Shown here in pieces: positions 58,840-64,000 of a stretch of DNA of 64,000 nucleotides. The stretch comes from Rhyacophila brunnea. Taxonomy: Eukaryota; Arthropoda; Insecta; Trichoptera; Rhyacophilidae. Every line of letters starts with the position of its first letter. Positions within the stretch are counted from its first letter, which is position 1. A program made the translations under genes and the position numbers. The stretch lies in contig JAGYXB010000437.1 of assembly GCA_022495005.1 (NCBI GenBank), positions 744,001-808,000 on the forward strand, read 5' to 3'. A model generated the notes under the pieces. That model saw only the letters and a program-made list of their open reading frames with translations. It did no database searches and was not told the DNA's origin.

Positions 58840-60383
58840 ATAAAAAGAACTTTTTATATACAACGTTTTTAAATTTTCTGTTGAACCATATAAACTTGAC
58901 TAGCTTAAACGATTAAAAAAAATTGTACTTGACATGTCATATTGATTTCCATAGTAACGCACGTATATATTAATAATTTAGTTGCTAGGACCCCAGACCC
59001 CTAGCAACCAATAATGGTGTCGAAATAACTTTTCATACAATACAGAATTAACTGAAAATGAATTCAATTTTACTAAAAGATGGCTAAAAGTATTTAAAAA
59101 ATGCATTGGCATCGTGTTCTGATATATTCTAAAGGTTTCAAATGTCTAGCTAGTCGGGAAGTTAGTTAAAAATCGATTGCAAGATTTGTACCGGACAAAT
59201 AAGAATACGAGCTAAGAAAAACGTTGTAAAATTATCTTATTATTTTACAACATCGATTAACGCATAATTGACAACTTATAAACAAACTATATACTTGACA
59301 CTAGTGTTGCAGTGTGTGTATTGCAGGATTACTAGTTCGGTAAATCGCCGCACCTAAAGTTATAGTTGTCGGTCTCTAGTGTTCTGGTGAATAGTGTTGC
59401 AATTAGATTTTAACCAATTTATGTGAGGCCATTGTACTTACTGAAAATGATTGAAAACTTTATTGAATCAACAATGAGTCAGAAGCGACTGATTAGATTT
59501 GCGAAATATTCTGATTATTCGAAAAAAATAATAAATTTGCTGGTGAAAAGTCGTGAAAACTTTTGTAAAATATTTATTGTAAGTATCTAAATTAATAATA
59601 TGAAGTAGGTACTTACTCGTGCCATGAAATAAAACTAGAATTTAATTTTTTATTCCGATTATATAAATGTTGAGGGATTATATTTGCCGTTGAATGGAAA
59701 TACCGTATCAATTGAAGCTAAACATAGATATGTAGGAAAATAAATCTAAATTGGTTTATTTTATTTAAGTAATTACTTATGTTACACGTGCATAATAACA
59801 ACATCCAAAAAGCCGCTAAAATGACAATTAATATTCACAAGATTCTATAGCCGCCCTTTTTTAATGTGCCAACGTATAAAATATTAATGGAAATAGCTAC
59901 CAATTTAATGACATTAAAACGTCGCAAACACTTTCTTAATATATTCCCTGTAGTAACAGGTCATAGTCTTTGCTTACAAATTAGTTTCGTCAAACGTAAC
60001 ATCACAGATTTAAATACGTATGATATAAATTTTATAATTTAGCTGTAGGAAAAAAATAACGAGCAATCACACTACTTAAATCTGTTATTTGATAGATGCC
60101 ACAGTCATTTTTTATGTGTTCAAATTAATGAAAGCTGTGTCAAAGTTGAGTATAGCCAAGAATGTTACCAAATACACCATAGGTCAAACTAAATTAATAT
60201 TATTATTTATTATGGCCCCTCAGATCATTGCGATAGTTGAAAGTAAGGAGGTTCGTGAAATTGATTGATCAAAATACTGCTCGAAAGAAATGTTTTTTCT
60301 CATTTGCTATCTCGAAATAAAGTGGCAGTTTCACTGGATATTTATCATGCTCAATAACCAATGCGTCTTGTAAATATATTATA
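58840..60383. other. AT-rich stretch with no recognisable gene
   Basis: A nine-base-pair hairpin (GTTGCTAGG...CCTAGCAAC, 58980-59008) was noted. 59280-59400 is slightly less AT-rich. No gene or paired termini. Confidence 0.55.
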
Positions 60384-60962
60384 TCGTCACCGTTCAGGCA
60401 AAAGTCACCAACCCTGAAAATGGCAGTTTTGAGTTGAGTATGTCACCCGAAGTGTAAAATTATGTTCTTTAAGATGCAAAACTCACCATGGTACATTAGT
60501 AAGTAAAATTTTGCTTAAATCCAAATTATTTGTTTTTCACTAAATGACTTTCGATAAAATCTTAACAAGCAAAAGTCATTATAGATAAATAGACATTATT
60601 GACTATACAAAAAAAATAAATCCTTCGTTATAAATATACAAGCAAAAGTCACTATACTATGGATGGTGAGTTTTACTAATCCTTCTTTTGGCTAACATTG
60701 TTCAGATTATTAACAAGCAAAAGTCACCAAACCACAATTGAGCTACCTTGCCTCCTTCAAAACCTTTCAGATGTTTTAATTAGCATCAAAAAGTAAAATT
60801 ACCTTAAAAAAATTATTAAGAAGACATGAGAAAATAAGTTAATGTAGATAAAACCTTAAAAACATTAAAATCTGATTTTTCCTGCATTTTCAAACTTTCA
60901 AATTGCGATATCTCAAAACTATGTTTTTAGGGTTGGTGACTTTTGCCTGAACGGTGACGATA
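60382..60962. mobile_element. Non-autonomous DNA element with perfect 32-bp inverted termini
   Basis: 60384-60960 (577 bp) begins TCGTCACCGTTCAGGCAAAA, and the reverse complement of its right end is identical for 32 bp. TA flanks both ends (60382-60383, 60961-60962), consistent with a TA target as in the Tc1/mariner group; because the flank reads ATAT, the exact duplication is ambiguous. AGCAAAAGTCA, part of the terminal repeat, recurs inside near 60568, 60641 and 60715. No coding capacity. Perfect ends imply recent activity. Confidence 0.88.
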
Positions 60963-63211
60963 TGTCTTGTAATTTTATGTAACACCGTAATAATATAGAT
61001 TATTTTCTATTGGTAATTACAATTTACAAAAGATTCAGCGGTTATTTGAGCTGTAACCACTGGTTATTCTATTCACTACAATATTTTAAACAATATAATA
61101 TGTTTCGTTCACACAATTATTTAGTAAGACATAATTATCAGAATTTTCCGTTTGCGTCGCAGTCGCATATTGAAAATAGAATAAATCAAAACTGGGCACA
61201 ATGTTGCATCTTTCTTTCATGAGCATAGGCGATGTCATGCCGGAAAAATAACCTCACGCGCCTAGCCAAAATGAATGACGGAGTGCAACATTTCGGTATT
61301 ATACCTGCACTACATGTTGAGTGAAATTTGTTGCTTGCATTGTTTGAGTGTGTACGGAGTTACATTATATTATATTGTGTTTTGTAAATACGGACAAAAT
61401 CACATCGAAATATTCGAAGTGTTACAGTCTTTTTATTATATTTATATATTTATGAGGGACTGGAGTAAAAATAGCTACATAATCTTAATAATGAACAGCT
61501 GGTCCATTTGTAAATAAACAATTAAATAGAGAAACTGATATTTTAAAGGAAAAATCTTATTAATTGGGGAAGACGGCAGTTAGGATTTAAAAATTTGTTA
61601 ATAAAGCGGTATTAATGTTAATATTTTCATAAATTTCTAGTAATTTTAAAGTATAATTTACTTACCCTACATTAGTCGGATATTGTGGTTATTATTATTC
61701 TTATTCAGGTTTTTACTATATGAATGGAAAATTATGTGTCATAATAATATTTTTTATAATATATTATATTGCAAAGTGATAAAAAATAAAATTGTAATTA
61801 TAAGCAATCTATCTGTTGAAAAAAATAATTCTTAGATAGATTTTCAAAGTAAAATAATATTATCAAAGTTAAAAAATATTATAACTTTTACACAACGCAC
61901 ATTTTCCCTGTATTCTTTTAAATTTATTTTAAGATTATAGCTTGAAATAAAACAGTAGAATTAAGAATAAAAAATATTTTTTAAAACAAAAAATGGATTA
62001 AGTAGTGTAATATGATCGTAAGTTTAGTATTAAACAATTATTACATAAGAAAATATATCAAAAGATACGTAGCTTTCTCTTGTAAGTAAGACTTGCATAC
62101 TGTCATAAGTATATTATGTATTTGAAAAATGTCTACAATATATTAGAAGTATGTACTTACATAATATGTTTTTAATAGATCGAAAATATTATTTTATGGA
62201 AACTATTATTGTAATCACGCGATTTGCGTATTTGACATAAAATAATTAATTTATCAATAAAACTGTGTCAATGAACTTACAACAGATTTAATGAGAGAGT
62301 TTCTGGGTATATCCGATTTTACCTTCCTTTTTATATATTTCAACTTCCATATTGATAATTTTTACATCCTGCGCTTGATATTCAGAACAATTATAAAGAT
62401 GCTAAAAGGCAAAATCAAGGTTGTGATACACAACGTATATTATGTAAGATTAAACACTTTAGATAGTTTTGAATATATCATAATCAGAACATTCTATTCA
62501 ATTAAATTATCCCGTTTATTGAAAAAATACCAAAGATATTAATACAGAGAATATAATTATATTTTTAAACTATTAATAATATAATACTAACGAGCTTATA
62601 ACAACAATGAAATCACGCAAAAACATCTTCAATGTAACGTGTTCAAGTAATACAAGTACGTATATAGCATCTTCATATATACTATATACCTATAACATGT
62701 TATAACACTAGGCTGGTATGGGAAGATTAAACCAGTTGACCTCTACTGGGCAACTATATCAGAATATTGCGATCAGTGATCCAATCTTCACCTCGACTAC
62801 GATTATCGAACCCTGGTTTTCAAGATCACTTTATTCTAGTACATACCTACATACATTATTATTTCTAACGATAACAAGATCATAATTTCATACTTTTTTT
62901 CAAGAATCGTGTTGTTTTGATTTTATATGTCGAGGTGGCAATAAATTTTATCTTAGTGGTAATGTATCGTTAGAACCGACAATCACACGTCAATATTTTT
63001 TCCATATCGTCTGATTACTAAATAGCCATCATATTTAAAGAAAATATTCCATAATTTTATGGGAACTTATTGAGTAGTAGGTTGATTTCTTGCAAGATGA
63101 TTTATATAGGTAGGTATTTTTTTTATATTATTCAATGGTAAGAACGAATTTCATTTATTTTATTTTGTTAATTTATTATATCAATATATTAATAATATCT
63201 TATGTATTGAA
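60963..63211. other. AT-rich stretch with no recognisable gene
   Basis: Frames 61010-61222, 61275-61517 and 62291-62542 have no recognisable domain or splice context. 62700-62830 is more complex and has a GGTTCGATAAT word on the minus strand, but no A-box at the right distance. Confidence 0.55.
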
Positions 63212-63428
63212 CAGATAGCATAGTGGACAATGCGCGGACGGGGCGTAAATCCAAGATATGCAGGTTCGATTCCTGCCGGGTGTCTTACTTTTTTCAAAAA
63301 GATTTTTTCTGTTGGTTATAATATATTTTCTCACAAGTGTTTTTCAAAATTATGTATGAACAATAATTAGAATGGTACATTTTCAAATCTTGTGAATTAT
63401 TCGTTGAATAAAAGAAATAGTTAATTAA
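63212..63428 (+). mobile_element. SINE family A copy with intact B-box
   Basis: The A-box TAGCATAGTGGACAATGCG and the B-box arm GCAGGTTCGATTCCTGC (all five T-stem pairs) are followed by CGGGTGTCTTACTTTTTTCA, GATTTTTTCTGTTGGTTATA, TGTATGAACAATAATTAG and TTCAAATCTTGTGAATTATT with TCGTTGAATAAAAGAAATAG. The best-preserved tRNA-like head of the family. It lies about 450 bp upstream of the coding exon. Confidence 0.8.
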
Positions 63429-63462
63429 GAATTTACTGTATTGATTATCAGTGTATATTTAC

Positions 63463-63765
63463 CAAGGAACTCAGAAAGAATGAGAACTTAAATACCTAAC
63501 GGGCATGGAGAAGCAGGTAACCGGTCTAGAAGGTAAACTTAAACACGTGTCAAGAATACGTCATACGTCTAATACTGACAACTGTTTTCCGTTTATACAT
63601 TGACGATCATTTATTATTGGTATATTGAAGGTTGCAACACACTTTATTGCACGTTTATAATGCGTGGTTCATTTTCGTAGGACATTTACATTCAAAAACT
63701 TGCGTCAAAATGTATTGTATTGGAATGTAGTCTATCGGAATTCTATTTATTAATATGTTCTGTGA
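63463..63765 (+). repeat. Dispersed repeat R1, copy 2
   Basis: Matches 6523-6760 block by block (GGAACTCAGAAAG, TAAATACCTAACGGGCA, AAACACGTGTCAAGAATACG, TGCGTCAAAATGTATTG, CTATCGGAATTCTATTTATT) and carries extra sequence at about 63590-63695. It ends some 120 bp before the acceptor of the coding exon. Confidence 0.75.
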
Positions 63766-63850
63766 TATTTAGTTTTGGTGAGTGTGTATATTGCCTGTAG
63801 ATTCCGAAAAGAAAAAATACTTAATTGGAATAGTATCTACAAATAATAAA

Positions 63851-63882
63851 TACTAATAAATCTTTTTTTCTTTTATTTACAG
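63851..63882 (+). promoter_or_regulatory. Splice acceptor with polypyrimidine tract and branch-like sequence
   Basis: TACTAATA at 63851 fits a branch site. The pyrimidine tract TCTTTTTTTCTTTTATTTAC then leads to AG at 63881-63882. Strong acceptor, no AG in between. Confidence 0.75.
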
Positions 63883-63971
63883 ATAAACTACACCAAGAAA
63901 GTGTTGTGTAATAAGTGAGTAAGTGAAAAATCCCTTGGATTACGATGGGTGTTAAGAACTTTAACAAAATG
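63883..63971 (+). other. Exon: end of 5' untranslated region and first coding codons
   Basis: 89-bp internal exon between the acceptor AG (63882) and the donor ATG|GTAAGA (63971/63972). The first 62 bases are untranslated and include an in-frame stop (TGA, 63924-63926) seven codons before the ATG. Both splice sites and the start context are good, making this the best-supported host-gene feature of the window. The upstream exon is presumed to be the island at 21.8-22.14 kb. Confidence 0.7.
63945..63971 (+). CDS. First nine codons of an unidentified host gene (partial)
   Basis: The ATG at 63945 has A at -3 and G at +4, a strong start context, and an in-frame stop shortly upstream, so the true start is unlikely to be elsewhere in this exon. 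The nine codons give MGVKNFNKM, then a phase-0 donor (GTAAGA). Gly at position 2 could allow N-terminal myristoylation, but Asn-rather-than-Ser at position 5-6 makes that doubtful. Nine residues do not identify the protein; the rest of the gene lies to the right of the window. Confidence 0.6.
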
Positions 63972-64000
63972 GTAAGATTTATCTATTTGTGTACCTACCA
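63972..64000 (+). other. Start of next intron, truncated by window end
   Basis: GTAAGATTTATC follows the coding exon; the sequence runs off the window. Confidence 0.6.

Larger units (their letters stand above)
22143..63882 (+). other. Inferred 41.7-kb first intron
   Basis: Bounded by the donor GTGAGA at 22143 and the acceptor ...TTTATTTACAG at 63882. Both sites are strong, lie on the same strand, and no convincing intervening + strand exon was recognised. Linking the two is inference: either could belong to another gene, or further exons may be hidden. The interval is crowded with transposons, as is common in long insect introns. Confidence 0.4.

Noticed and set aside
62700..62830. tRNA-like or SINE sequence on the minus strand (GGTTCGATAAT)
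   Set aside because: B-box-like word only; no A-box at the right distance and no second copy in the window.
1..64000. CRISPR arrays, bacterial operons, ribosomal RNA genes or viral genomes
   Set aside because: No regularly spaced repeats with unique spacers, no polycistronic gene layout, no rRNA-like sequence; introns, SINEs and LINEs show a eukaryotic nuclear genome.

Overview
This is a eukaryotic, strongly AT-rich and gene-poor nuclear window. It looks like insect DNA and most resembles an aphid or related hemipteran. The base composition, the frequent TAGGTACCTA-like and AATATTATAATATT-like words, and the mix of mariner, hAT-like, TTAA-flanked and RTE-like transposon relics all fit that. 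The species assignment is inference; no conserved host protein in the window fixes it.

Host gene content is small. A GC-rich island at about 21.77-22.14 kb ends in a good splice donor and looks like a promoter plus 5' untranslated first exon on the + strand. At the right edge, 63.88-63.97 kb holds a well-formed acceptor, an in-frame upstream stop, an ATG in a strong start context, nine codons beginning MGVKNFNK, and a donor. The simplest model is one + strand gene whose non-coding exon 1 and first coding exon are separated by about 41.7 kb of intron, with most coding sequence to the right of the window. The link between the two exons is inferred. A second complex, less AT-rich block at 10.74-11.24 kb may be a regulatory element or a promoter.

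Nearly everything else recognisable is mobile DNA. (1) A 1,303-bp mariner at 27.38-28.68 kb has near-identical 29-bp terminal repeats, a TA duplication and a D34D transposase broken by a single frameshift. (2) A 1.39-kb almost perfect palindrome flanked by TTAA lies at 36.05-37.44 kb, with an asymmetrically deleted relative at 41.55-42.45 kb. (3) Several non-autonomous elements with terminal inverted repeats lie at 5.50, 7.18, 17.28, 23.36, 43.26, 58.61 and 60.38 kb; two of them have 8-bp target duplications. (4) Non-LTR retrotransposon relics lie on both strands at 16.85, 18.35-19.09, 19.26-19.83 (with an 18-bp target-site duplication), 44.86, 46.07, 48.79, 52.09-52.46 and 52.80-53.08 kb. (5) A degenerate hAT-type transposase fragment lies at 45.37-45.74 kb. 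(6) There are at least three tRNA-like SINE families, here called A, B and C. Family A forms inverted pairs and a dense cluster at 34.9-35.8 kb.

Several dispersed non-coding repeat pairs occur within the window and belong to no element I can name: 6.5/63.5 kb, 35.4/45.9 kb, 29.7/47.05 kb, 35.1/43.8 kb, and a less-repeat-like pair at 5.77/56.13 kb. The remaining stretches are AT-rich sequence in which I see no gene; almost all short open frames there are chance frames.
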